Assembly (NCBI RefSeq): GCF_964204645.1
Contig: NC_134027.1
Span: 12,574,485-12,638,484 of the forward strand
DNA from: Tubulanus polymorphus
Lineage: Eukaryota; Nemertea; Palaeonemertea; Tubulaniformes; Tubulanidae
Direction of reading: 5' to 3'
Length of the DNA stretch: 64,000 nt
Numbering within the stretch: the stretch's first letter is position 1; every line of letters starts with the position of its first letter. The notes beneath the pieces were generated by a model that did no database searches, was not told the origin of the DNA, and saw only the letters and a list, made by a program, of their open reading frames with translations. Of this stretch, positions 44,265-55,541 are shown one piece after another. The position numbers were made by a program, and so were the translations under genes.

Positions 44265-47200
44265 TCAGTTTGAATTTTCTACTCCAGGAGCCGTGCCACT
44301 AAAGGCTGCAATGAACACATTCAATGCAGTGATCAATAAAACAAATGCGGTTGCTAAATCATTCCACAAATATAATCTCCTGCGGTTTTTCATTTTGTTG
44401 ATGTTGTTATCTTCTTGTTCGATATCTCCTTCGGTGTGTCTAAAAACATCTGATCTTCCTATGAGCAAAAATAACACAGCTGTTACGATTTGCAGCAGGA
44501 TTGATATACATATCAGAGTTATGATCAGAGAACTGAATTTGAATTTATCATGATTGTTTAAACTATGTCGCAATTGTGTGGCATTTGCAGAAAACAGTGC
44601 TAAATCAAGCAGACCACTCGTAAATGTTTTTTTAGTGGCGTACATCCCAAAATTTACTCGTGATGCATCAATGCTTCCATCAATTTCAGAACCAGCCTGC
44701 AAAAGCAAATGATGCATTTAGTAATCATGTCGCGTTGAGTTCATGCATATATATTACATGCATTGTCGCCCTGATCACACACAACCTATAAATACACTAA
44801 AGTTTAATGATAAGTACCCGGGGCGGATCTAGCCTATCGTTGTACCGCCTGAGCGGTACTCACGATGGTAGAAGTGCCCTTTTATTTTTCTAGTTCGGGC
44901 TAGAAATAATATAGAACGGCCAATTTGAATAATCGAAGGGTAAACTTACTCTTTATGAATGATTTTTCTTTAACATGTCACTGTCATATTTTGTGGGTGC
45001 AGAGAAGGATTTGATGCCCCAAAGGGACTCGGAGCCCTAAAAATTCAATCTTTTCAATGGCATTGGTGCCCTTCCACAGCTGAACAGTACTCAAAAACCT
45101 AGGCTAGATCCGTCCCTGAGTAGGCCTACTTTATCTCGATAATCATTATGCAAAAATGACTCTGTCAGTACGGTAGCCATATACCGTTCGTCGCCCTTAC
45201 TCTCTCGTGACAAGTATAACAAGAAAATTAATTTTAATGAATTATTTGACGCCTGCGAAAAAATGTAGAATTTCTGGGATAAGCTAATGTGGAATTGCAA
45301 ATTTGAAATCGAGGTTTTTAAGAAATTTGGGGAATTATGAGATTTGGCGATTGGGTAGATGATACAGGTCTTCGACTGGCCTTATTAAAAAAAAAAAATT
45401 GTCAACTCGCGACCGACTTCGATTCACTTTTGCCTCTAAGCTGGTCTGCAACTTCATTTCCTCCATGGTTGAAGAAATAGCTCTTCTGATGTCTGCTTCA
45501 TCATGACTTCGAGCATATCGTGTAGCCAGCCGGCCCGGTCGCCGGGGCCCGGTTTGGCTGTCACTCGATATCCTAGACTTGAGTCTGGGTTGAAAGTAGA
45601 CATTGTCATTTAAATAACTTATTCATGCTATTCTGTATGAATTACCCGTGTGACTTGTATTTTATATTTTCTTATTTTAAAATTTGTACCATTATTGAAT
45701 TTGGGAATTTCAATGTAATGAGGATCAATAATAAATTGAATTGAATTGTCATCTAATACACACGCCATCAGGGGATGCGGAGCCGTATATGACAGCTATG
45801 CTATTATAAATTGCTAATCTCATGAAACCTGCATACCCCTAATATCAAACATATTTTATAAATTATTTGAATATTGAAATTATATGTTTACACGTTTTTA
45901 TATAGACCGCTTGTAGCCGCCGATGAAATTCACGCTGGCCATACACAGATCGTAGATAGCTTCGTCATCCCACCAGCATCCCCATGTCAGGGTCTGACTT
46001 TTATATCAGACTTCCAAATCGTGTATACATCCGCCATTTAACCGATTAATCCGATTTACTTATCATTTCTACATATGCCTGCCGCTCCTGATATAATCAT
46101 ACATCCTTTACTATTATAATAAGTCTTCTAATGATATTCAATGCAATATAACATTACGACGTTCAAATAGAGGTCATATCACAGGAAGCCATTCTACATC
46201 TTTGTCAGTAATATTTTGCCAAATAGCTTGTATGTGTACGCATAGACCTGCGACGTTTTGCACATCGATTTACGGTTGTCGTTTGTAAAATGACGCTGAA
46301 TGGTTAACATTGTTTAGGTTTCATAATGGTAACGTTTTATAAGGCGTCAAAAAACAATTACGAAAACTTGCGCTGGGGAGAGTTAGAGCAAGAACTACGC
46401 TCTTGATCGAAAGGAAAAATCTTCACAACAGAAGAGAAGAATGGAGGAGCCAATTGTATTCTAGACAAGACAATGAACAATATTTATTCAAGCTATGAAA
46501 ATTCTCAACTCTAAAAAAAGAAACAGGAACATTGATTAAAATTGAAACAAATTATTTGATGCCTCGTTCGAAAATTGTATTTCGTATTCAAGATGGTATC
46601 ATTTTATTCAAAAATAGGATTTTTTTGTCAATTTCCCAGGACGCTTTGTAGATTTTGTATTGGTGACTGAATATCAAAAACATGGAATAGAAAATAATGG
46701 CATGACTTGATGGTGATTAAATAAATGTCAGTCGATTACCTTAGAGGTGACTCGAGGAACTGATAAATAAATACACAGTCTAAAATAATGACTTAAACAA
46801 ACTGATAAAACACGGTTCACGAATATTTCAAAGTTAAAGGAACGCGTGCTGATATAGATAAGAAAAGCTCTTTGTGGGTACATTTGTAGTCTAGTCGCAA
46901 TATTGTCGATAATTCGCTGACGATTTGATTCCAAGTAATACACTCCTCGTAACGATCAAAGTTGCTAATAATTCGTGCACGAATTAGAACTTATTTGTTT
47001 ACGAATATGGCCCCTCGCTAAAAGAGTCATTGTACATAACAGCCTTATATCATGGAATACAAAGAAAAATCTAGAACAAGCCAATTATCTGACGTGTATT
47101 ATAGACGTGTATATCGGCACTGAGCCCTCAATCCAATATCACTGAGCCGTTGTTTTTATGTTTCAATAATCACTTATTTGCACATATTCAAATTGACCAG

Positions 47201-47578
47201 AGGGCATACTGTAGACTAATGCCAATTCAAGCAACCAAAAAAAAACAGATTATAAACGAGTACGGTACGTCCAAGGATTTTCGCTAGTCAAATGGTGTAT
47301 TCATGCGGTACGGTATCAGGTAGTAAGCAAAGCCAATTGAAGATTGATTCTGCGTTGAAGATATGGAAGTCTTTCCAAAAGGTTTTTTCTACATATCGAG
47401 TCAAACATGAAGCACTAGTTTTTTGAAAACACATTTGCCAACGTACCGTCGAAGTCGATTTATCTTTAAATGTATCCCTAGCTATAGAGGAAAGTGGCGC
47501 CTCTTCATCTTTAGGATCAGCAGTTTCGTTCACAACTTTCTCCGTTGAATCTCGTCTGGTCATCTCAGTCTCATCCAT
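44265..47578 (-). CDS. Ninjurin family protein (two exons)
   Basis: Exon 1 (47447-47578) encodes 44 acidic, polar residues (MDETEMTRRDSTEKV...) and ends at donor GTACGT. Exon 2 (44265-44696) follows acceptor TTGCTTTTGCAG and encodes 143 residues plus a stop. Both are in phase 0, total 187 residues. The ninjurin core is clear: the amphipathic segment MYATKKTFTSGLLDLALFSA, NATQLRHSL, a first membrane helix (LIITLICISILLQIVTAVLF), a charged loop and a second helix (DLATAFVLLITALNVFIAAF). Ninjurins are plasma-membrane proteins; vertebrate NINJ1 polymerises to rupture the membrane during lytic cell death and was first known as an adhesion protein. Role here is inferred from the family. The loop (HTEGDIEQEDNNINKMKNRR) is longer than usual. 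The 2.75 kb intron holds copy B of the TTGACGCC element. Confidence 0.88.
45246..46350. mobile_element. TTGACGCC-ended element, copy B (reverse orientation)
   Basis: The ends are TTGACGCCTGCG and, inward from the right, TTGACGCCTTATAAAACG. It is about 1.1 kb and is the longest copy. It shares AGATCGTAGATAGCTTCGTC and GTGTACGCATAGACCTG-type blocks with copy C. A TAAATTGAATTGAATT tract at about 45731 resembles a retrotransposon 3' tail inside it. It is in the ninjurin intron. Confidence 0.7.
46351..47287. other. Ninjurin intron, remaining part
   Basis: No gene or clear repeat is seen. The frame at 46728-46943 (-) has no support. Confidence 0.4.
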
Positions 47579-48397
47579 GATAAGTTGTGGTTTATCTGCA
47601 CTATGTATGTGATCTGGCGTAGTGCCGAAGCAGAGGTTTAAAGCTCGCTAGCAGTTCTAATGCATAAATCTCGACCTAATATCGAACGCCATCCTAGCAA
47701 GAGCTCTATACGGTTTTTTTTATTTGGTTGGTAAATTTTATTTGATTCCTTTTTGATTGAGTGTCCCTTACAACCCCACCACATCTGCCGGGAGCGAAAC
47801 AGGGGGTTTAATTTTGAAATCGGTAATCGAAGTACAGATATATTTGTGTGATCGGCGGTCGAATTTACAGAATTTTTCGTTTAAATCGAAGTACATACGT
47901 AATTGGGAAATTCGGTTCCGGTTCATTCAAACAATCTTCCAACCAGTCTGAACCGACAAGCGGCTGATTGGGGTTAATATTTTGGCTGCCTAATTTAATA
48001 CAACGAAATTTTGGAAATAACTATATATACTACAAGGTTGAAGATCATTTTGTCCATTTTTGTTGTAGTTTTGTTCGTGTAAATAGTCCGATAGTTTATT
48101 GTAGTTTTTTCTCGGGTAGATGTTGGTGTAGAAGTCCTCTAAGTTGAGTATAATACCAATAATCTTAATTTTTCAAAGAAATTGAAACAATTTATAACAT
48201 GATATCCATACATGAATATAAATACAAATATAAAATGTGCCGATATCAAATTTAAGGAACCCAGTGAAGCAAATGCTTGTAGGTCTGGGCACCCTCTACA
48301 CACACTCATTCTTCATAAGCATGCAAACATTCACAGATTCACACACAACATACTAGTACAGTAAACATGGCTCAGATAAATAATTGTTAGAAATTCA
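47579..48397. other. Upstream region of ninjurin
   Basis: It should contain the ninjurin promoter and 5' UTR, but no specific element can be supported. The frame at 47757-47951 (+) is unconvincing. Confidence 0.4.
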
Positions 48398-48508
48398 GGG
48401 CTCGGTTTTATAGACTGGTATTAACTTTAGCCTGGGGGCTAACTCATTTGGAAATGAATTGAGTTAACCCCCGGGTTAAAGTTAATACCAGTCAATAAAA
48501 CTGGCCCC
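48398..48508. mobile_element. Hairpin MITE (GACTGGTATTAACTTTA arms)
   Basis: The arms GGGCTCGGTTTTATAGACTG and, inward from the right, GGGGCCAGTTTTATTGACTG continue into GTATTAACTTTA on both sides. An inner pair around GGGGGCTAACTCATTTGG and AATTGAGTTAACCCCCG makes almost the whole 111 bp self-complementary. Confidence 0.75.
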
Positions 48509-48689
48509 AGTGTCTTAAGAGTTTATTTCTTTTAAATGACTGTTTGAGGGAATTAAGTGATTCTTTTCATTTAAGGTTGTTATTGGAGTTTTGCAACATT
48601 ATCGGAATTAGAAATGTTAACAGTTGAATTATTAGCTGTAAACCAATCTTGTAGTCAAGTCATTTTCGATGGTTTGTTTTAGATAATCA

Positions 48690-49440
48690 ATTGAGCTTCC
48701 ACTAATCTATATTCAGTCGTGTCATCGGCGAATAAGATAGGTTTACAATTTTTAAGACATATGTGCATATCGTTAATGTATACTAAAAATAGTAATGGTC
48801 CTAATACGGAACCTTGAGGTATACCATATACATATAATTTATAAATTAGATATTCAACATGTAGGCTTTGCTTGAATCAATAATTGTGGCTAATGTAAAA
48901 CAGTTAGATTCAAATGATTTTATTATAGTTCCATGCTAGCATGGCTGGTAGCATGGCCAGTTGTAAAACCATATTGACTTTTATACAAGATAGAGTAACC
49001 AAATAGCCATAATCGCTTGTATATTACCTGTGTGCCATATTAAAATTTTTTAGAGATGGTTGGCAAGAGTGAGATGGGTCGATCGTTTTCAAAGCTCCTT
49101 TTATCGTCTCTTTTATAGATAGGTGTAACACTGGCTATTTTGGCCCAAGTGTAGAATCTGGCTAAATAGTTCCAGTACAAATGTTATATTGATATTCCTC
49201 CGCATAAACGATTATTCGCGCATAGTATGGCTGGTAGGTTACAGGGTGTTATGTTTATCTTTAAAATTAGTTGATGCACCCGTATTGATGCTAACTAAAC
49301 ACGGAAGATGATCTGACAAATCAGCCAGTAGGATGGCAGAACTCGCACCTCCGTATACGTTGTCAATGAGCCGTGTTGCGGGTAATGCGTGTCGGCCGAA
49401 CGATCGTTGGATAAAGTCTATTTGTTAAGTTTAGATAAAG
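48690..49440 (-). pseudogene. LINE fragment: endonuclease end and reverse transcriptase
   Basis: On the minus strand from the right: RLIDNVYG and LADLSDHLPCL (C-terminal endonuclease block with SDH, about 49280-49410); then YTWAKIASVTPIYKR and FENDRPISLLPTISKK (RT start, about 49060-49160); then [19 protein letters not shown] and LFADDT (RT catalytic box, about 48700-48830). Frames shift between blocks and part is deleted. It is a decayed CR1/L2/Jockey-type LINE. Confidence 0.75.
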
Positions 49441-49547
49441 AATTTTACAGTATTTACATGGGTGTCCATTTTTAACAAATATTTACAATAACGATTAATC
49501 AATTTAAAAATATTTTTAACGAATAAGGAAATTTCTTCGGTCAGCTG

Positions 49548-49640
49548 ACTCAAACCGATTTTTCGTTCTGTCGCATTTGTTCACTCAACAGCAAACCGTT
49601 ATGACGCAATTAACCGATATCAACCGGTTTGATCTAGTGG
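49548..49640. mobile_element. Fragment of the GAGGCGCATTTG MITE family
   Basis: Shares TCGCATTTGTTCACTCAAC, TGACGCAAT, AACCGATAT and CAACCGGTTT with 14003-14062. Terminal repeats are absent. Confidence 0.65.
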
Positions 49641-49923
49641 CCCACTCCAAAACTTAATTTAATGACTGATATCTCGGAATTTAAAGCAACTTTTTAGCCG
49701 GCTCTTCTATAATCAATTGATAAAATAGGTCCACGTTTATCGGCGTTAATATCTGATATCAAAACACCCAAATCCGACCCCATGTTTCACAGAAACCTTC
49801 GAAGCAGGGAAGAAATCAAACTGCAATGGGAAAAATAACCCTCCGACTTTTGGTGAGTGATTTTAACTCATTTTTTTCTATTTAGTGACCGAGGAAAACA
49901 AGATAGACGAAATCCTTAATAGA

Positions 49924-50075
49924 AGTAATTAGATGTATGTCGTTTCATACCAGAGGTCGAAAGATCGAGCTCATAAAAAATAAAAAATAAATTCTCGCAT
50001 GCTCTAATTTACTTTTTATTTTTTACTCGCTCAACCTTTCAACCTCTGACATGAAACGACATATATCTTATTACT
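49924..50075. repeat. Left-terminal palindrome of the large Polinton
   Basis: Arm 1 is the TIR from 49924. Arm 2 is its inverse, ending CATATATCTTATTACT at 50075. Arm 2 has TTACTCGCTCAACCTTTCAA where the inverse of arm 1 would have ATGAGCTCGATCTTTCGA. The same arm-specific difference exists in the mini-Polinton (15973-16240). Confidence 0.85.
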
Positions 50076-50175
50076 CTAATATTTATATATGTGATATTCA
50101 TATATATATATATATATGAATATTCTATATATATTATACAATGAAATCAATTTTATTAAAAAAATTATATAATAA

Positions 50176-50412
50176 ATGGAGAGTAAACAAGTACACGGTG
50201 AGAGCAACAAATCATTCTTAAATAGGATTAAAGTTACTACAAATGCTAAATCAGTAGATTATAAATTTAAAACGCGATCTGAGTTTACAATTCATAAGAA
50301 ATATTTAATTACTTATATTGAAACAACTACTAATAAATATGGAGATAAATCAGTAATTCATCTAGAATATGAAGGATTGAAAGGGGAACGGTTGGTTATA
50401 CAATTTTATTAA
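50176..50412 (+). CDS. Small Polinton protein, 78 residues, unidentified
   Basis: First ORF after the left terminus, with start context AATAAATGG. It is unbroken. The sequence is lysine-, threonine- and tyrosine-rich (KVTTNAKSVDYKFKTRSEF, then HLEYEGLKGERLVIQFY), with no Cys pairs or membrane segment. The alternating hydrophobic pattern suggests beta strands. No family is recognised. Confidence 0.45.
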   Translation: MESKQVHGESNKSFLNRIKVTTNAKSVDYKFKTRSEFTIHKKYLITYIETTTNKYGDKSVIHLEYEGLKGERLVIQFY

Positions 50413-50426
50413 AGAAAGTATTTAAA

Positions 50427-50555
50427 ATGGGAAATATTAATGTTGATAGATTTGATATAAATGATATTTTGAAATAAACATTAGCAGTTACTTTATCTAA
50501 TGTAACAATTGGTTATTTGGAAAAACAAAAAAATATTCCTCCTTTAAAAGCATAG
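50427..50555 (+). pseudogene. 43-codon Polinton ORF with one internal stop
   Basis: Starts MGNINVDRFDINDILK, then TAA, then continues in frame TLAVTLSNVTIGYL to LKA and TAG. The second half has a possible short membrane helix. It lies 14 nt after the preceding stop. It is probably a small structural protein; the identity is uncertain. Confidence 0.4.
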
Positions 50556-50569
50556 TTCATGTTAAATAA

Positions 50570-51150
50570 ATGGCATCTGCAATTATAACTATTATAGGAT
50601 CGGCAATTGTTAACGCATTAGAATTTACTGGTGGTGGATATTTATAGAAGGCACAGAAGATTATGAAATGCACGACATGGGAGATAATGATGTCAATATT
50701 AATAATGATGATTATTTGACTGCTGATACAAATATTGATAATGAACCAAATTCTAAAGTATCATTGAAAGATAGAATAAAATTATTATTTAAGTTAGATG
50801 GTATCACAATTCTTTCAATTCTAACAGCTGTAACTATGATATTTACAACGATAGGTTTAGCTATATCAAATTCATTAAAATCTACACCTACCCCTAATAA
50901 ACCAGTTAAACCTCGAAGCAATAATTCTATAAAAGATAAAGTTAAGGATGGTTAAGAAAAATCAGCAAAATATCTATGGGAACTATCTAAAAAATCTGCT
51001 GCAGCTCTACCTGGAGTTATAGCATCAATTATTAGCTTTGTTTCAAAGTCTGTTGGAAATCTCATTAGTTTTGCTGCTGAACATATAATATTATTTTTAA
51101 CTACAGCGGTAAGTCCAATTATTTTTGGACTAGTGAATATGATAAAATAA
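50570..51150 (+). pseudogene. Polinton membrane protein (minor structural type), broken
   Basis: Starts MASAIITIIGSAIVNALEFT, then a frameshift near 50645. The main frame follows from about 50648 with an acidic part (MGDNDVNINNDDYLTADTN), a membrane helix (ITILSILTAVTMIFTTIGLA), a stop at 50953-50955, and a C-terminal part with KKSAAALPGVIASIISFVSK and a last hydrophobic segment. The helices and the Ala-rich LPGVI block recall the membrane or minor capsid proteins that precede the major capsid gene in Polintons. Function is inferred from position. Confidence 0.5.
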
Positions 51151-51178
51151 AGATAAGTAATTTTTTTCTCTTAAATAA

Positions 51179-52419
51179 ATGAGTGGGAGTTATATAAATC
51201 CATCTAAGAATTCTAGAATATCTAATGCAATTAAAGCAGAAAGATCTCATCATATAATTACTCATAATCCTTCTAATATTGATCCAAATGAAACTTAATA
51301 TGTTAGAATTCCGAGATTAAATCAAAATACTTTTTATCTTCCAAATACTATTTATTTATCAGCTGTTATAGAAGTAACTGGCAATAATAATAATCATGTT
51401 GTAGATAATGTTGGAAGATATTTGATTAAAAAATTAACTATAAAGATTGGACCAGATACAGTTTTTTCATTAGATGATTATAATTTATTTATGCATTATA
51501 AAGATTTATGGCTAACTAAAGAAAATAGAAATAATTTGATTTTCCAAGGCATTCAATCAGAAAATCAAAATAAATTAAGATCAGAAGCTAATAACGTAGT
51601 AGTAACTAATGACGTAGACAATTTAATAAAAAAGGTTTATGGTATTAAATATAAAATTCCATAAGACTTTGAATTGATAAATAATAATGCGCCTTTATAT
51701 AAATATGCAATACAAGAAGATATTATATTCGAAATAACATTTGCTCCTGTTAATGAAATTGTGCTATCTAGCGTTGTTAAAGATATGGGTTATAAATTAT
51801 CAAATATATGTTTAGAATATGACACAGTAACTGATGAAAATATCGCTAGCGCAATTCAAACTCAATACAATCAAGGTTATTCCTTATGATATGATTATAT
51901 AGATAAATTTAAAACTGTAACTATTAACGCAGCTGATGAAATGATTAATGAAAATATTAACTTTCCTAGAAGATCTATTAAAGGAATATTAATTTTCTTT
52001 AACACAATACATTCTAATGGTGCAATAAAGGTTGATAAGTATTATAACCCCGAAATATCAAAAGTAGAAATAGCTATTGAAGGTATAGCAAATGAAATAT
52101 TTTGTCAAGGAATGAGAATGATAGATCAATGGGTAGAAATAAAAAAAACATTTTATGACTGAAAAAATAAACTATCTGAAGATTGTGATATTAATCAAAT
52201 ATATTATTATACTGGTGATAAATTTGCATTATGATTAGATTTAGAACAACCGAAGATAACTTATTACATGGCTCTGGGAAGCGACTGCAGAACACTAAAG
52301 ATGGTATTCAATTATTCATGAGAAAGAAGAAAGGAGGTTTAAATTATAAAATGCATATGTATATTATATCTGACGCGCAATTAAACATTACAAATTCTCA
52401 ATTACATAGTGTTATGTAA
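51179..52419 (+). pseudogene. Major-capsid-like protein of the Polinton, broken
   Basis: The coding region spans about 413 codons, with start context TAAATAAATGAG. The blocks RYLIKKLTIKIG, YKDLWLTKENRNNLIFQGI, ISKVEIAIEGI and the terminal SDAQLNITNSQLHSVM match, by recall, the conserved capsid-like protein of animal Polintons, thought to form a double-jelly-roll virion shell. Breaks: stops at about 51297, 51662, 51887, 52159 and 52231, and a frameshift just after the last stop. The stops fall at codons of different residues, so they look like ordinary decay. The gene is not functional. The assignment rests on pattern, order and length. Confidence 0.72.
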
Positions 52420-52457
52420 TGATAAAATCATCTTTAATAAAAATCTTTTTATAATAA

Positions 52458-53487
52458 ATGGAGAGAGGAATATAAGAAATAGAAACTTCAAGTGAAACAA
52501 TATCGGATATATATTATATAATACCTTATGAATATAGTAAGTATTTTGGAGAATTCTATAATCAATTCAAATACAGAATAAGTAAAATTGAAAGAATATT
52601 GAAACTAGAATAGAAGATACTAATAAGATTGAAATAAAATAGAGGATGTAACAGCATCTACTTCTAATTATAATATAGAACAATATAATGTTAAACCAAA
52701 AGATGTTAAACCAAAAGTTGTTAAACCAAAAGCAAAAGATAACATTAGATGTGTATTTTGTGAAGAAGATTTTAATGATAATGATTATTTATTGCATATT
52801 AAAACAGAAAGACATATTAAACAAAAGGTGAAAACATATGCTAAGATACATAAAATAAAGAAGATAAAAATTATTGTGCCTTCTGTAATGAATGTATATC
52901 AAAAGCAAATTGGGTAAAGCATTATAAATTAACAACGAAAGGTGGTAAAGATACAATCCATGCAATACATGTATATAAATCTTGGTGTGAAAAATGTAAA
53001 GATTATATAAAATATTATAAACAATTGAATCATAAAAACACAATTACACATGTAGGTATAGATAATGTATTAGAAAATCCATTAATTATAAATCCAAAAT
53101 TTAATAAAATGAATATAACAGATTACCGGTGGTATAGAAAAATATTTATAGATTATTTTCGGGTGATGATATAGTTACCATATTAAAATTTTAGATAACT
53201 TTAAACCAAATATAACTTATGCAATGGAATTTTTTGAACTTAAAGATGATGATTTTAGAGAATTTTCAAATAAACATCCATCTAAAAATGAAATCAAAAA
53301 TTATATTCCAAAAATATTTTCAAGAGCAGCATTTATTAATTATAAACTCAGGCATAGTGGAATTTATTCAGTAGCGATGAAAAGTAATGTAGATAAAGAA
53401 TATATCGATCTTGTCAAAAAATTGAAAATGAAAAAGAATGATTGTTCTATAGAAATATTATATAAATTAAATGGTATGATAAGATAG
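52458..53487 (+). pseudogene. Polinton zinc-finger protein, broken
   Basis: Starts MERGI with context AATAAATGG and is quickly interrupted. Further frames hold a three-fold VKPK repeat (about 52692-52733), a C2H2 finger (CVFCEEDFNDNDYLLHIKTE with a second His after it), a second Cys/His cluster (CAFCNECISKANWVKHYK, then WCEKCKDY) and, from 53224, an unbroken 87-codon end with FFELKDDDFREFSNKHPS and IFSRAAFINYK. Zinc-finger proteins are common Polinton accessory genes. The role is unknown. Confidence 0.5.
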
Positions 53488-53785
53488 ATTGAATAGAATA
53501 AATAAAATGAATGGTTGAATTGGATGAGTTTTTTATTTACTTGATTTAGGTTATTTTATCAATTCTATACTATATTTGAATATTATTTAAATATATTATA
53601 ATATTATATTTATATTTTATTAGAAAAATATTTTAACATAGTATAAAATAATCTAAAATCATACTCATACCATTTGTAATGAAAAAAAAAAACAAATTAT
53701 GAAGTAAATATAAAACTAATCCTATTCAACTATTCATTAAATCCATTTTTATTCAATCTATTCGTCTTATCATACCATTTAAATT
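53465..53785. repeat. Inverted repeat between converging Polinton genes
   Basis: AAATGGTATGATAAGA (53472-53487), followed by GATTGAATAGAATAAA, is inverted at about 53740-53785 (TTCAATCTATTCG, then TCTTATCATACCATTT). The two arms cover the stop regions of the + zinc-finger gene and the - ATPase gene, with about 240 bp of AT-rich sequence between. Confidence 0.65.
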
Positions 53786-53932
53786 GTGAATTTGTAATCA
53801 AATGGAAATTTAAGCCTCAGCAATAATTTTGAACCTTTATTATTTTTTAATTGTTCTATAGATTCACTATGTAGTTCAGTAGGTATAATTTGATTTCCTT
53901 CTAAAGCCTGTTGCATAGATTTTTGACGCTTT

Positions 53933-54774
53933 ATAAAATGTTACCATTATGAACCTAAACAATGTTAACCATTCAGCGTCATTTTACAAACGACAACCGT
54001 AAATCGATGTGAAAAACATCACAGGTCTATGTGTACACATACAAGCTATTTGGTAAACATTCCACCAGCAACCCTGACATGGGGTTGCTGGTGGAATGAC
54101 GAAGCTATCTACGATCTGTGTAGGGTCGGCGTGAATTTCATCGGCGGCTACAAGCGGTCAATATAAAAATGTGTAAATATATAATTTCAATATTCAATTT
54201 CAATATTTTTTTTAGAAAATATATCCGATATTAGGGGTATGCGGGTTTCATGAGCAATTTATAATAGCATAGCTGCCATATACGGCTCCGCGTCCTCGGA
54301 TGGCATGTGTACGAGGTGACAATTCAATTCAATTCTTTATTGATCCATAAAATTCCCAAATTCAATAAAGTTACAAATTTTAAAATAAGAAAATACAACA
54401 TACAAAACACATGCGTATTTCATACAGAATAACATAAACAAGTTATTTTAAATGGCATTAAGGATATCGAGTGACAGCCAAACAGGCTAGGCCACACGAT
54501 CAGTCATCAGACGAGCTCTTTCCTCAACCATGGAGGCAATGAAGTTGCAGACCAGCTTAGAGGCAAAAGTGAATGAAGTCGGTTGCAAGGTATAAATTAT
54601 TGACAATTTTCAGTAAGAAAATTAAACCACTACTCCAGTCGAAGACCTAGGCTCGTATCACCTACCCAATAGCCAAATCTCATAATTCCCCAAATTTCTT
54701 AAAACCTCAATTTCAAATTTGCAATTCCACATTAGCTTATCCCAAAAATTCTACATTTTTTTCACAGGCGTCAA
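53933..54774. mobile_element. TTGACGCC-ended element, copy C, inserted in the ATPase gene
   Basis: Same ends as copy A and same orientation. Interior blocks are shared with copy B. It separates the C-terminal piece of the ATPase (53785-53925) from the rest. A perfect hairpin, CATTCCACCAGCAACC with its inverse, sits at about 54058-54098; copy B lacks it. Confidence 0.7.
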
Positions 54775-55008
54775 ATAATTTATTAGAATACATTTCATTG
54801 TTTATCTTTGTTATGAAATTATATTAAAAATCTTATATTCTCTCTTAAGTCGAATTATATTTTTGATTCAAAACCCAAGTTGTAATTCCAAAATGTCTAC
54901 CAGAGAACGCTAGATAACATAACTCACTTTCTCTAACATTTGAATCATGTAAATTGGCACAATCTTAAATCGTAAATTGGCACAATATTATGGATAATGT
55001 ATTTGTTC

Positions 55009-55011
<3 letters not shown>

Positions 55012-55092
<81 letters not shown>
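55012..55092. repeat. (TA)n microsatellite, 81 bp
   Basis: Uninterrupted TA array inside the degraded ATPase gene. Confidence 0.97.
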
Positions 55093-55096
<4 letters not shown>

Positions 55097-55541
55097 ATTT
55101 TAATACAATTATCTAAATTATTCAGTACAGATTTAGGATCTAATGTAATACATTTTTTATTTTTTTAAACTATATCGCTATTATATATTTTATTCATTTC
55201 ATAAGTAGGACAGAATAATATTATATTATCAAAATGATTCTTATAAACAGTTTCTAATAAATCTAATATGAAATGTGTCTAACCGCAATTTGTTACTCCA
55301 GTTACTAACATATTATGTGGTTCAAATATAAATAAATCTTTATTATTCATTTATTTTTTTTATTTTATTTGATAAGATCCATTCATTAAATTTGTCATCA
55401 TACCCTTTATATTTCACCAAAGAATATTTCTTACCACGCAACGTTTTTGTTTTCAATACCTTTTCAATTTCATATTCTATATCAACTGGATTTGGTACAA
55501 GTGATAATTAGGTTATTTTTATGAACAAGAATTATTCTTGT

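Larger units (their letters stand above)
53785..55350 (-). pseudogene. Polinton packaging ATPase (FtsK/HerA type), interrupted
   Basis: The start ATG at 55348-55350 overlaps the integrase stop. The N-terminal part has the P-loop region PHNMLVTGVTNCG followed by a TAG stop where the Walker A lysine is expected, then THFILDLLETVYKNHFDNII and FCPTYE. A TA microsatellite follows (55012-55092). Next come a damaged Walker B region (DCANLHDSN) and LAFSGRHFGITTWVLNQ (about 54830-54940). A 15 bp duplication (ATTGTGCCAATTTAC) lies near 54955-54985. The C-terminal end (MQQALEGNQIIPTELHSESI...) lies left of the inserted copy C element. Such ATPases pump genome into the capsid. This copy is dead. Confidence 0.72.

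Noticed and set aside
44697-44717. Start codon at 44717 for ninjurin
   Set aside because: It lies in the acceptor tract; exon 1 at 47447-47578 supplies the real start in matching phase.
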